DNA from: RGIG2945 sp045540355
Lineage (GTDB): Bacteria > Bacillota > Clostridia > Oscillospirales > Acutalibacteraceae
NCBI GenBank assembly: GCA_045540355.1
Contig: JAZQHB010000090.1
Coordinates: 1 to 52,602, forward strand
Length of the DNA stretch: 52,602 nt
Direction: 5' to 3'
The notes beneath the pieces are model-generated. The model worked only from the letters and a program-made list of their open reading frames with translations, made no database searches and had not been told where the DNA came from. This document shows positions 1 through 7,527 of this stretch, piece by piece (the stretch's first letter is position 1; each line of letters opens with the position of its first letter). A program made the position numbers and the translations under genes.

Positions 1-74
1 GGGTGTAGCGCAGTTGGTAGCGCGCCTGCTTTGGGAGCAGGATGCCGCAGGTTCGAATCCTGTCGTCCCGACCA
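1..74 (+). tRNA. tRNA-Pro (UGG), first 2 nt missing
   Basis: Cloverleaf readable by eye: D stem gcgc/gcgc, anticodon stem cctgc/gcagg with loop tttggga (anticodon TGG at positions 34-36), T arm with ttcgaat loop, encoded CCA at 72-74. The acceptor 3' strand cgtcccg needs a 5' strand CGGGGTG; the window starts at the third base of it, so two bases lie upstream of position 1. Reads proline codons CCN, mainly CCA/CCG. Confidence 0.95.
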
Positions 75-116
75 AAATTCCAAATTCAACCTTCAGGTTG
101 GGTTTGGAATTTTCAT
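75..116 (+). terminator. intrinsic terminator of tRNA-Pro
   Basis: Long near-perfect inverted repeat immediately after the CCA (aaattccaaattcaacc paired with ggttgggtttggaattt, tetraloop ttca), followed by a T-rich tail. Confidence 0.8.
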
Positions 117-158
117 TTTAGGTTAAGGATTCGAACCTTGAGAAGGTCGGAGCGTTGA

Positions 159-183
159 GAAAACAGTTCTGCAAACTGTTTTT
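159..183 (+). terminator. palindrome downstream of tRNA
   Basis: 9-bp stem gaaaacagt-type arm (159-168) with aactgtttt (174-182), loop ctgca, ending in a T run. It closes a stretch starting at 126 whose first 13 nt are the reverse complement of the tRNA T-arm at 48-60. It may be a second terminator or part of a dispersed tRNA-associated repeat. Confidence 0.5.
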
Positions 184-198
184 CCTATGTTACTGCTG

Positions 199-227
199 TT
201 GAAAACAAGATAATTTTATGGTATACT
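199..227 (+). promoter_or_regulatory. sigma-A promoter for the 305-aa gene
   Basis: TTGAAA (199-204), 17-nt spacer, TATACT (222-227), 32 nt before the start codon at 259, with an AGGAGG ribosome binding site near 247. Confidence 0.65.
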
Positions 228-258
228 TAACCCATAAAGTTGCACAGGAGGTTTTGGT

Positions 259-1176
259 ATGTTAGAAATGAAAGAGTGTTGCAAAGTTCCGTTTCCTGAA
301 AAGCTTTTTGAAGAATACGAAATAAAAGATTATGCCATTTATGCAAATGTTAACGCCTCCAAAATCCTTGATATGATGAAGCGTTTTATACAAATGCACG
401 ATGAGCCTCTGTTTTTCATTTTAGAATTGCCTTGCAAAGAAGATGATGGCGGCATCACCGAAGAAAGAAAACTCTTAAATACAAACGACGACTACGATGT
501 TTATTTTGTCGACGGACTTGATGCCGTGCAAGCTGAAAAATATATTGACGATCTTGGCAATCTTCTCGTCAAAGACGGTATGAATACATTCGGAATCGGC
601 GGTCACGAATCTCACGAAGAAATCCTTTTCGGTAAATATAATGTTATGACCGTCTACACAAAAAATGCTGAAGCATATCACGATTTTCTTAATGACTTCG
701 GTATTGAGAAAACTGATAATCTCATAACTGCATGGGACACCTTTGACCCTGAACACCCCGGAACATGTGAACGGTATATAACAAAGGACACAGGCAAAAC
801 CATTTATGATATCCCCGAAGCATATAAAGAACACGGAATGTATTTATACGAAACGCGAAAATCGCACAATGAAAATGACGAAAAAGAAATCACATTTGAC
901 GAGTTGCTCGGCAAGGTTCTGTTGGTCGGTATTACATATTACACCCACGACAACGAATACATTGGACAAAATCAGTTTTACGGAACAGTAACTCAAGCAA
1001 ATGAAAGCATAATCCGTTTTGCACAAAAAGACGGAACGGAATTCACTTTGCCTCCTGATCTGAGTTCGCTTAAAAGAGCCCAACCGGGAGAATATAAATT
1101 GCGTTCAACAGGAGAGGTGGTTGTCAACCCCGACTTCCTCGCAACATGGAATGTGTATGAATCTGAAGACAGTTAA
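259..1176 (+). CDS. uncharacterised 305-aa cytosolic protein
   Basis: No signal peptide or membrane segment; acidic and soluble. I do not recognise residues 1-205. The C-terminal ~95 residues (GKVLLVGITYY ... EFTLPPDLSSL ... GEYKLRSTGEVVVNPDFL) look like a compact beta-rich module; from memory it recurs as the tail of SMI1/immunity-like and other uncharacterised bacterial proteins, which is recollection and not a search. AGGAGG lies 7 nt before ATG. It is monocistronic, with its own promoter at 199-227 and terminator at 1178-1226. The next genes are leftward and include a Sel1-like protein, so an immunity- or interaction-type role is possible but unproven. Confidence 0.75.
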   Translation: MLEMKECCKVPFPEKLFEEYEIKDYAIYANVNASKILDMMKRFIQMHDEPLFFILELPCKEDDGGITEERKLLNTNDDYDVYFVDGLDAVQAEKYIDDLGNLLVKDGMNTFGIGGHESHEEILFGKYNVMTVYTKNAEAYHDFLNDFGIEKTDNLITAWDTFDPEHPGTCERYITKDTGKTIYDIPEAYKEHGMYLYETRKSHNENDEKEITFDELLGKVLLVGITYYTHDNEYIGQNQFYGTVTQANESIIRFAQKDGTEFTLPPDLSSLKRAQPGEYKLRSTGEVVVNPDFLATWNVYESEDS

Positions 1177-1177
1177 C

Positions 1178-1226
1178 AATAGGCTGTATCAAAACATCAG
1201 AAGTGATGTTATTGATACAGCCTATT
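1178..1226 (+). terminator. intrinsic terminator (likely bidirectional)
   Basis: 22-bp nearly perfect inverted repeat (aataggctgtatcaa arm against ttgatacagcctatt, inner aacatca/tgatgtt) starting 2 nt after the stop at 1176. It also lies downstream of the leftward gene ending at 1298, so it may serve both strands. Confidence 0.8.
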
Positions 1227-1297
1227 TGGTGTCAGTCACAGTAATTTTTTATCATACTACTATCTTTTTAATCTCACCTGTCCGATCTTAGATTTTC

Positions 1298-2497
1298 TCA
1301 TATTTTATCAAAAAAATCCTCGAGTTCTTTTCTGATATCCACCCCTTCAAACGGATTCCATTCCTCAAATGCTTTTTCAAGCTCTGCTTCTTTAATAAGC
1401 TCTTCCGCTTCACTTCCTGCGAATTTGCGTGCAGCTTCTTTGCCGTTCGGGAAATCAAGCACTATTTTTTTGGCATTGTCTCTTGCAATGGCATGGCATA
1501 ATTTTGTATCCTCATCGGCAGTATTTTCGTTATATCCTTTATTGAACGCCGCCTGACAATACCAATAGAACGCTTTTTCCTTATCAATTTCGCAAGCACC
1601 AAGTCCGCACTGATATAAAATTCCCAGACAATTCTGTGCCTTGATATTTCCGCCCTCTGCCGCTTTTTTATACCAGTCAAACGCCTTTTGGGGATCTGCT
1701 TCTTTTGGCAGAACTCCGTATATTGAAGCTTTCAATCCCATGCCTGAAAAACCGTCATATTTTTTGCCTTCAAGGAACATCTGCTCAGGTGTCATTCCAT
1801 CATTGTTAGTTGTTTTTGGCTGAATAGTCTTTACGGGTTCGGTTCTGATTTGTTCAGAGCGATTTTTATATTTTTCTTCAAGCTTTGCTTTGTCACACTT
1901 TATTATCTCATTACGCTCTACGGTATAGAAAGAATAAACCGACGAAAAAGCAGTATCACCGAGCAAATCGAATACCACATTCTTTCTCATGGCTGTTAAC
2001 CATATAAGATTACCTTTTTCGTATTTGCTTTCCATGTAATGAAAACCATCACTTCGCATCCAATTTGCAAAAACATATCCGTTTGTCTTGTTATCTTCGT
2101 CATCAAATATTGTGTCGCACTCATTTATTATAAACTTGGTTTTTCCACTCAACACACCAAATAAAACAGATGCTCGTTCCTTTTGTGAATAAGACAGTGT
2201 TGACGGAAGACGATCCAGGTAAAAATGAAGATTCAGAAGCTTTGCAGTCAGCTCTGTAAATGTTTTGTTTTGTTCTTTTATCGCCTTATCCTTCGTCAGA
2301 ATATTCCGGATTGTATTTCTGTTTTTCAAAGTAAACGGTCCTACTTTTTTAGGTCCGAACACTTCGTTTATACCATAATTATACTCCGCATCACTTTTAA
2401 TAACTGAATCAACTATTGCAGCAGATTTTGTTGAATCGGCGACAAACACAACGCGACAATGCGAATCATTTAAAAGTTCTCGTACATCAAAATTCAT
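1298..2497 (-). CDS. Sel1-like repeat protein with ABC-ATPase-like N-terminus
   Basis: 399 aa, no signal peptide. Residues ~235-345 contain two Sel1/TPR-like helical repeats (PQKAFDWYKKAAEGGNIKAQ and KEKAFYWYCQAA), a protein-protein interaction scaffold. Upstream, residues 101-132 read LSYSQKERASVLFGVL followed by KFIINECDTIFD. This resembles an ABC-ATPase signature motif (LSGGQ) followed by Walker B and D-loop, but no Walker A (GxxGxGKS/T) is visible before it. The N-terminus may therefore be a degenerate or divergent ATPase; that is inference. The 173-aa gene upstream ends 14 nt before its start, so the two form a leftward operon. Function unknown. Confidence 0.75.
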   Translation of the reverse strand: MNFDVRELLNDSHCRVVFVADSTKSAAIVDSVIKSDAEYNYGINEVFGPKKVGPFTLKNRNTIRNILTKDKAIKEQNKTFTELTAKLLNLHFYLDRLPSTLSYSQKERASVLFGVLSGKTKFIINECDTIFDDEDNKTNGYVFANWMRSDGFHYMESKYEKGNLIWLTAMRKNVVFDLLGDTAFSSVYSFYTVERNEIIKCDKAKLEEKYKNRSEQIRTEPVKTIQPKTTNNDGMTPEQMFLEGKKYDGFSGMGLKASIYGVLPKEADPQKAFDWYKKAAEGGNIKAQNCLGILYQCGLGACEIDKEKAFYWYCQAAFNKGYNENTADEDTKLCHAIARDNAKKIVLDFPNGKEAARKFAGSEAEELIKEAELEKAFEEWNPFEGVDIRKELEDFFDKI

Positions 2498-2511
2498 ATC
2501 TGTTTTTCTCC

Positions 2512-3027
2512 TTACAATAAGCTCGCAAGCTCGTCATTTATTTCAAGGTCATATTTTTCAGGTATATCTGTTCTTTCTGTTGTATTTTCTTCTACCTTGA
2601 ACGGTATAAACTTAACACCCATAAAATAAATCGGACCTTGTGTAAGTCGTGCTTCTCCTCTGCAATACTTTTGCATTTGTTCATTAGTCGCAAAATCAGG
2701 ATGTTGCTTGTAGTAGCTATGGAAAAATTCGATTTCCATACCATTTTCTTTCGCAATGTCCTCGCTCAGATAAAAAGGATTTCCGTCAACCCGATATTGT
2801 GTTCCTGTTCTGAGTGATTCATATTTACGCAGTTTGGTTATGCGTCCTTTTTCTATAGCCACTAAAGCAATCTTGTTTCCGCTCAAATCGGTGTTGACCT
2901 GTAACACCTTGAGCCTCGTTGTACCATACGAGGAAGAACCTTCTTCAGTCGGTTTTGTCTCTTTTTTGTTCTCTTCGCTTTCTTGTTTTTTGGAGAAAGC
3001 TGTCTTGAAAAATCCTTTTATACCCAT
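2512..3027 (-). CDS. uncharacterised protein, partner of Sel1-like gene
   Basis: 171 aa from the ATG at 3027 (AAGG lies 10 nt upstream). A GTG two codons earlier (3033) is possible but sits only 4 nt from the AAGG. Residues ~12-35 are charged, low complexity (KKQESEENKKETKPTEEG). The rest is a soluble alpha/beta region with FFHSYYKQHPDF and a short beta segment GPIYFMGVKFIPF. No recognised family, signal or TM segment. First gene of a two-gene leftward operon with the Sel1-like protein; its promoter overlaps that of the divergent hydrolase gene. Confidence 0.7.
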   Translation of the reverse strand: MGIKGFFKTAFSKKQESEENKKETKPTEEGSSSYGTTRLKVLQVNTDLSGNKIALVAIEKGRITKLRKYESLRTGTQYRVDGNPFYLSEDIAKENGMEIEFFHSYYKQHPDFATNEQMQKYCRGEARLTQGPIYFMGVKFIPFKVEENTTERTDIPEKYDLEINDELASLL

Positions 3028-3066
3028 ATTCACACTACCTTTCAGATTGTCGCTAATATTTTTATG

Positions 3067-3095
3067 ATTGTATCACATAAAAAAAGAATTTACAA
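3067..3095 (-). promoter_or_regulatory. promoter of the leftward Sel1-like operon
   Basis: On the minus strand TTGTAA (3095-3090), 17 nt, TACAAT (3072-3067). Its -35 box overlaps the -35 box of the divergent rightward promoter almost completely. Confidence 0.6.
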
Positions 3096-3117
3096 CATTG
3101 AAGTTTTATATTATACT
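3089..3117 (+). promoter_or_regulatory. promoter of the anchored EEP hydrolase
   Basis: TTTACA (3089-3094), 17-nt spacer, TATACT (3112-3117), then GGAGGTG at 3124 and the start codon at 3136, leaving a very short leader. Confidence 0.65.
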
Positions 3118-3135
3118 GAAATCGGAGGTGTCAGT

Positions 3136-4215
3136 ATGGTAAAAAAGATTTTTAAAGGTATCGGTATTTTAATAGGTGTTATAGTTGTTGCTTTAGTCGG
3201 ACTTATTGCATTTCTGAGTATTACTGAATTTAAGCCTGCGGACAGAGATTCAACTGCTGAAAATATAATTTATTCTATTTCTGACAGTATGACCTCGCAG
3301 GAAGCAAAAATCAACAAACCCATAACAATCACAACATGGAATATCGGCTACTGCGGTCTCGGTAAGGATTCCGATTTCTTTATGGACGGCGGTGAAATGG
3401 TAAACCCTCCGAGCAACGAAATTGTTGAGAAAAATCTTGAGGGTATTTCTGCTTATCTTGAAAAGCAAAACTCCGATATCTATGTATTGCAGGAGGTTGA
3501 TACAAAATCTGCAAGAACTGATAAAATAAATCAGCACGAAGCTTTTGCCGAAACACTCGGCGGTAACAGTGCCTTTACCTACAATTATAAATGTCCGTTC
3601 GTTCCTATACCCTTGCCGCCCATGGGCAGAGTTGAATCAGGCATTGCAACTTTTTCAAGTTTCTCTGTCGGTAACAGAGCAGAAAGAATAAGTCTGCCTT
3701 GCCCGTTTGAATGGCCTGTCAGAGTAGCACAGATTAAAAGATGTCTTCTGATAAACCGCGTGCCGCTTGAAAAAAGCGAAAAAGAGCTGGTTGTTGTCAA
3801 TCTCCACCTTGAGGCTTATGATGACGGCGAGGGCAAAATCGCACAGACAAAGCTCTTGATGGAAGTTCTTGAAGAAGAATACAAAAAGGGTAATTATGTT
3901 GTTGCAGGCGGTGACTTCAATCAGACATTCCCCGGTGCGTTGGATAAATACCCGATTGCAGATAAAGAAAAATGGACTCCCGGCACACTCGAAAATGAAA
4001 TTCTGCCCGACGGCTGGAAGTTTGCTTATGATATAAATACCCCGACCTGCAGATTGCTTGATGCACCTTATTCGGGTAACAATCAGTTATATCTCATTGA
4101 CGGATTTATTGTATCGCCCAATGTAGAAATTAAATCTGTTAAAGGCGAAAACTTAAACTTTGAACACTCCGACCACAACCCTGTGACACTTGAATTAGTT
4201 TGCAAGGCAAACTGA
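3136..4215 (+). CDS. membrane-anchored endonuclease/exonuclease/phosphatase family hydrolase
   Basis: 359 aa from the ATG at 3136, chosen because GGAGGTG lies just upstream; an earlier in-frame start has no ribosome binding site. Residues ~5-28 form one hydrophobic segment (uncleaved anchor, catalytic domain outside). The DNase I-like fold motifs are in order: TTWNIGYCG (67-74), LQEVD (118-122, metal-binding Glu), VNLHLE (221-226), GGDFNQ (258-263) and SDHNPV near the C-terminus (catalytic His). The fold covers nucleases, phosphoinositide/sphingomyelin phosphodiesterases and phosphatases. Substrate is not deducible, but the extracellular location favours lipid headgroups or nucleic acid scavenging. 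Confidence 0.85.
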   Translation: MVKKIFKGIGILIGVIVVALVGLIAFLSITEFKPADRDSTAENIIYSISDSMTSQEAKINKPITITTWNIGYCGLGKDSDFFMDGGEMVNPPSNEIVEKNLEGISAYLEKQNSDIYVLQEVDTKSARTDKINQHEAFAETLGGNSAFTYNYKCPFVPIPLPPMGRVESGIATFSSFSVGNRAERISLPCPFEWPVRVAQIKRCLLINRVPLEKSEKELVVVNLHLEAYDDGEGKIAQTKLLMEVLEEEYKKGNYVVAGGDFNQTFPGALDKYPIADKEKWTPGTLENEILPDGWKFAYDINTPTCRLLDAPYSGNNQLYLIDGFIVSPNVEIKSVKGENLNFEHSDHNPVTLELVCKAN

Positions 4216-4240
4216 TTCAAGAATGCATTTTACACTTTCT

Positions 4241-4289
4241 GTTGCCCGAAAGGGCAACAAAAAAAGCACTGCTACGCAGTGCTTTTGCT
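4241..4289. terminator. tandem hairpins, bidirectional terminator
   Basis: Two hairpins between convergent genes: gttgccc/gggcaac (4241-4258) and aaaagcactg ... cagtgctttt (4262-4286), the second A/T-flanked on both sides so it can terminate either strand. Confidence 0.8.
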
Positions 4290-4302
4290 TTTACCCTAAA
4301 AG

Positions 4303-4416
4303 TTACATCCAAATATCTTCGTCAAAGTCGATACCGCTGTCTGTCATTACATCTTCAGTATCATACTTTTCCAAAGTGAGTTCGGGATATTCAAATTTTT
4401 CCTTTTTATTTTCCAT
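4303..4416 (-). CDS. 37-residue acidic peptide, unknown
   Basis: Short ORF (37 codons plus TAA). It begins MENKKEKFEYPELTLEKYD, continues TEDVMTDSG and ends DFDEDIWM. Net charge is strongly negative and there is no TM segment. Support for it being real: a consensus-like promoter upstream (4533-4561), an intrinsic terminator just downstream, a charged peptide without low-probability codons, and an otherwise empty gap. The ribosome binding site (AGG, 7 nt before ATG) is weak. The pattern YPEL...DTEDVxTxSG is reminiscent, from memory, of small hypothetical peptides common in Clostridia. Cysteines are absent, so disulfide or lanthionine chemistry is excluded. Function unknown. Confidence 0.6.
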   Translation of the reverse strand: MENKKEKFEYPELTLEKYDTEDVMTDSGIDFDEDIWM

Positions 4417-4532
4417 AAAAATCCTGTGCCAATCCGCTTTCCTATTCAGATTTAACACTTAACCCCCTAACACCATCATTTCAAAACTAACTTTAGACAA
4501 TGCCCCCTTGGTGGGGCACGATTACATCAAGT

Positions 4533-4561
4533 ATGTTAGCACAAGTGCAAATAAAAGTCAA
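4533..4561 (-). promoter_or_regulatory. promoter of the 37-residue peptide gene
   Basis: Minus strand TTGACT (4561-4556), exact 17-nt spacer, TAACAT (4538-4533). The predicted leader of about 110 nt contains a strong GC hairpin at 4501-4518 (tgcccc/ggggca). Confidence 0.6.
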
Positions 4562-4630
4562 GGATTTTTTTAAATTTTTTCAGGTTAATCTAATTTTTTT
4601 TGAATTTCGTTGCTGTTTTTATGAAAAATA

Positions 4631-4659
4631 TTGACAATTTCAATCTTAAGTATTATTAT
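4631..4659 (+). promoter_or_regulatory. glpK promoter
   Basis: TTGACA (4631-4636), 17-nt spacer, TATTAT (4654-4659): near-consensus sigma-A promoter, 32 nt before the glpK start. I see no obvious operator or CRE box. Confidence 0.75.
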
Positions 4660-4690
4660 TAGTATGAATACATACGGAGGAATACGCATT

Positions 4691-6193
4691 ATGGGCAAGG
4701 ATTATATTTTGGCATTAGACCAAGGTACAACCAGCTCAAGGGCTATTGTTTTCGACAGGCAGGGTAATATCGTTTCAAAAGCTCAGAAAGAGTTTGAGCA
4801 GATTTACCCGCAGACCTCGTGGGTTGAGCATGACCCGATGGAGATTCTGTACTCTCAGTTTCAGTCTGTAACCTCCGCTTTGTCCTCGGGTGTTTCGGCG
4901 TCGGATATTGCCGCTATCGGCATAACCAATCAACGCGAAACAACGGTTATCTGGGAAAAGAGCACCGGCAAACCTATTTATAATGCAATTGTCTGGCAGT
5001 GCCGCAGAACGGCGGACATCTGTGAAGAGCTGATTGCCAAAGGGTTGTCCGACTACATCGCAGATAAAACAGGACTTCTCCCTGACGCATATTTTTCCGC
5101 CACAAAAATCAAGTGGATTTTGGATACCGTCGAGGGTGCAAGAAAGAAAGCGGAAAACGGAGAATTACTCTTCGGTACGATTGATACCTGGCTTATATGG
5201 AATCTTACGGGCGGTAAGGTTCATGTGACGGACTATTCAAACGCATCCCGAACTATGCTTTTCGATGTTGAGAAGCTTTGTTGGGACCCTTACTTGTGTG
5301 AGGTTTTGGATATTCCGATGTCACTTTTGCCTACACCTGTTCAGTCAAGTCAGATTTACGGCGAGGTCGCTGAGGGAATTTTAGGTCTTGAACAGCTTGC
5401 CGGGACACCTATCGCATCAGCAATCGGTGATCAGCCTGCGGCTCTTTTCGGTCAGACCTGCTTTATGCCGGGTCAGGCGAAAAACACCTACGGCACAGGT
5501 TGCTTTTTACTGATGAACACAGGTGAAAAACGGGTCAGGTCCAAGATGAACCTTTTATCGGGTGTTGCTTGGGGTCTTGACGGTAAAGTTACATATTCCT
5601 TAGAGGGCAGTGCTTTCAATGCAGGCTCGGTCATCAAATGGCTTCGTGATGAGCTTCATCTCATCGACACCGCAAGCCGTTGTGATGAATTGGCAGAATC
5701 TGTCCCCGACTCGAACGGTATTTATTTTGTACCTGCCTTTACGGGATTGGGTGCACCGTATTGGGATATGTATGCAAGAGGTGCCATTTTAGGACTTACA
5801 CGAGGTGTCAACAGGGCTCACATTGCAAGAGCCGTACTTGAAGCAATCGCATTCCAGATGACAGATTTGCTTGAAGCTATGACGGCAGACTCGGGCATAA
5901 AGCTTTCAACACTTTTCGTTGACGGCGGTGCGAGCGTAAGTGATATTCTCTTGCAGATTCAGGCAGACCTGATAAGAACAAATGTCGACCGTCCCGTATG
6001 TGTAGAGACCACCGCACTCGGTGCGGCGTATTTGGCAGGTCTCGCAACAGGCATTTACGGCAGTCTTGATGAAATCCGTGAAAACCGTGTTTCTGATAAG
6101 GTATTTATACCGCAGACGGATATCGCCGTAAGAAATTCGTTATATGACGGCTGGAAGAAAGCCGTTTCCCGCTCAATGAAGTGGGAGGAATAA
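4691..6193 (+). CDS. glpK: glycerol kinase
   Basis: 500 aa, the usual length. Phosphorylates glycerol to glycerol 3-phosphate with ATP in the cytosol. FGGY-kinase landmarks: N-terminal ALDQGTTSSRAIVFD (phosphate-binding loop), GITNQRETT, WQCRRT, the GDQPAALFGQTCF region and the C-terminal FVDGGAS/ADLIR segment. The start at 4691 follows GGAGGA with 9-nt spacing and replaces a longer upstream reading. No glpF or glpD is adjacent; the next gene, 25 nt downstream and likely co-transcribed, is a secreted phosphoesterase. Glycerol released outside the cell could feed this kinase (inference). Confidence 0.97.
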   Translation: MGKDYILALDQGTTSSRAIVFDRQGNIVSKAQKEFEQIYPQTSWVEHDPMEILYSQFQSVTSALSSGVSASDIAAIGITNQRETTVIWEKSTGKPIYNAIVWQCRRTADICEELIAKGLSDYIADKTGLLPDAYFSATKIKWILDTVEGARKKAENGELLFGTIDTWLIWNLTGGKVHVTDYSNASRTMLFDVEKLCWDPYLCEVLDIPMSLLPTPVQSSQIYGEVAEGILGLEQLAGTPIASAIGDQPAALFGQTCFMPGQAKNTYGTGCFLLMNTGEKRVRSKMNLLSGVAWGLDGKVTYSLEGSAFNAGSVIKWLRDELHLIDTASRCDELAESVPDSNGIYFVPAFTGLGAPYWDMYARGAILGLTRGVNRAHIARAVLEAIAFQMTDLLEAMTADSGIKLSTLFVDGGASVSDILLQIQADLIRTNVDRPVCVETTALGAAYLAGLATGIYGSLDEIRENRVSDKVFIPQTDIAVRNSLYDGWKKAVSRSMKWEE

Positions 6194-6217
6194 AAATTTT
6201 TCTTGGAGGGAAAAGTT

Positions 6218-7402
6218 ATGAAAAAGTTTTTAGCCATCCTTATGTCAGCAGTACTTCTTCTGACATCATTTGCATTCTGTGTTTCAGCTGAAGACACAAC
6301 TGCAGATCCCGTTCTCAAATTCAAAGAAGACGGTTCTTTCCGCATTATGCAAATTTCCGACACACATTACACAGATCAGTACAATGTAGTCCGTCCTCTC
6401 GGTATTACTCTTATCAACGGTATGCTTGATAAGTACAATCCCGACCTTGTTGTTTTCACAGGCGACAACATCAAGGGTTATTTTGATCTTGCAACACCGC
6501 GTACAGTTATCGAAGCTATCGATCAGCTCGTATCACCCGTTGCTAACAGAAATATCCCCTTCGCAGTTGTCTTCGGTAACCACGACTATCAGTCAATGGT
6601 TCCCGAAAAGCAGCAGATGGTATTCTACAACCAGTATCCCACTTGCCTTGCTGAAACAGGTTACAGCTTCATGACCCGTCATGGTAACTATAACCTTACA
6701 ATCAAGAATTCTGAAGGCACAAAGGATATCTTCAACCTCTGGTTTGCAGATTCAGGCACAAAGGACATCAACGATGACGACGCAGGTATCAAAGAAGCTC
6801 AGATCAAATGGTATCAGAAGACTTCTGACGCTCTTGCAGCTGAAAACGGCGGCAATCCGCTTCCGGCTCTCTGGTTCCAGCACATTCCCGTAAGAGAAAC
6901 TCTTGAGCTTATGACAGAAGTTCCCGAAGGAACAGAAGGTGCTAAGAAAGACTCTAACACAGGCAAATACTATGTTCTCAACGAAGGCGTTGAAGGCACT
7001 CTTCACTCAATCCCCTCTTACGGCGTAAAAGATGCAGGTATCTATGAAGCATGGGTAGCACAGGGTGATGTTATCGGTGCATTCTTCGGTCACGACCATA
7101 CAAACGATTATCAGGGTACAACTGAAGACGGTATCCTTCTTGCTGCTACAAAGACTGCAGGTTTCTGGAGCAGAAACGAAGGCGAAAAATCAGGTGTTCG
7201 TATCATCGACCTCAACGAAAACGACCTTACAAAGATTGAAACAAAATCAGCTCTCTTTAATGAGGTTTATACAGGCGAAATCAACAATTCCAAGGCTGAG
7301 TATGACACAGATGAAAGAGTTAAGGATTTCTTCTATCACATCATTCTTGAAATCAGAATGATTGTTAAATCTTTCAAATATTATGTATCTTTCCTTTTCT
7401 GA
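6218..7402 (+). CDS. secreted calcineurin-like metallophosphoesterase
   Basis: 394 aa from ATG 6218 (GGAGGG 7 nt upstream; an earlier TTG lacks a site). Signal peptide at residues 1-24 with likely cleavage after VSA. Metal-binding motifs of the calcineurin-like fold: QISDTHY (45-51), FTGDN (80-84), VFGNHDY (118-124), WFQHIP, FFGHDH. The layout resembles Dcr2/purple-acid-like phosphatases. The last ~25 residues (FFYHIILEIRMIVKSFKYYVSFLF) are hydrophobic and aromatic, suggesting membrane or wall retention or a small terminal frameshift. Substrate unknown. Downstream of glpK in a probable two-gene operon. Confidence 0.88.
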   Translation: MKKFLAILMSAVLLLTSFAFCVSAEDTTADPVLKFKEDGSFRIMQISDTHYTDQYNVVRPLGITLINGMLDKYNPDLVVFTGDNIKGYFDLATPRTVIEAIDQLVSPVANRNIPFAVVFGNHDYQSMVPEKQQMVFYNQYPTCLAETGYSFMTRHGNYNLTIKNSEGTKDIFNLWFADSGTKDINDDDAGIKEAQIKWYQKTSDALAAENGGNPLPALWFQHIPVRETLELMTEVPEGTEGAKKDSNTGKYYVLNEGVEGTLHSIPSYGVKDAGIYEAWVAQGDVIGAFFGHDHTNDYQGTTEDGILLAATKTAGFWSRNEGEKSGVRIIDLNENDLTKIETKSALFNEVYTGEINNSKAEYDTDERVKDFFYHIILEIRMIVKSFKYYVSFLF

Positions 7403-7437
7403 TAATATTCAGAGAAACAATATGACAAACTAAAAAC

Positions 7438-7473
7438 GAACAAGTCGGATAGTGAATGCTTTTCGGCTTGTTC
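7438..7473 (+). terminator. probable terminator after phosphoesterase
   Basis: Imperfect 10-bp stem gaacaagtcg/cggcttgttc with a long loop and weak T tail. Confidence 0.4.
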
Positions 7474-7527
7474 TAATTATTGATAGAAAAATTTCCGTGT
7501 AAAACTATAAAAAAAGAAAGGATTTAA

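Noticed and set aside
4223..4462. 79-aa plus-strand ORF after the EEP hydrolase
   Set aside because: Antisense to the better supported 37-residue peptide gene and runs through the terminator hairpins.
4417..4690. Riboswitch in the glpK leader
   Set aside because: The promoter lies only 32 nt before the start codon, leaving no room for an aptamer; the hairpin at 4501-4518 belongs to the opposite strand.
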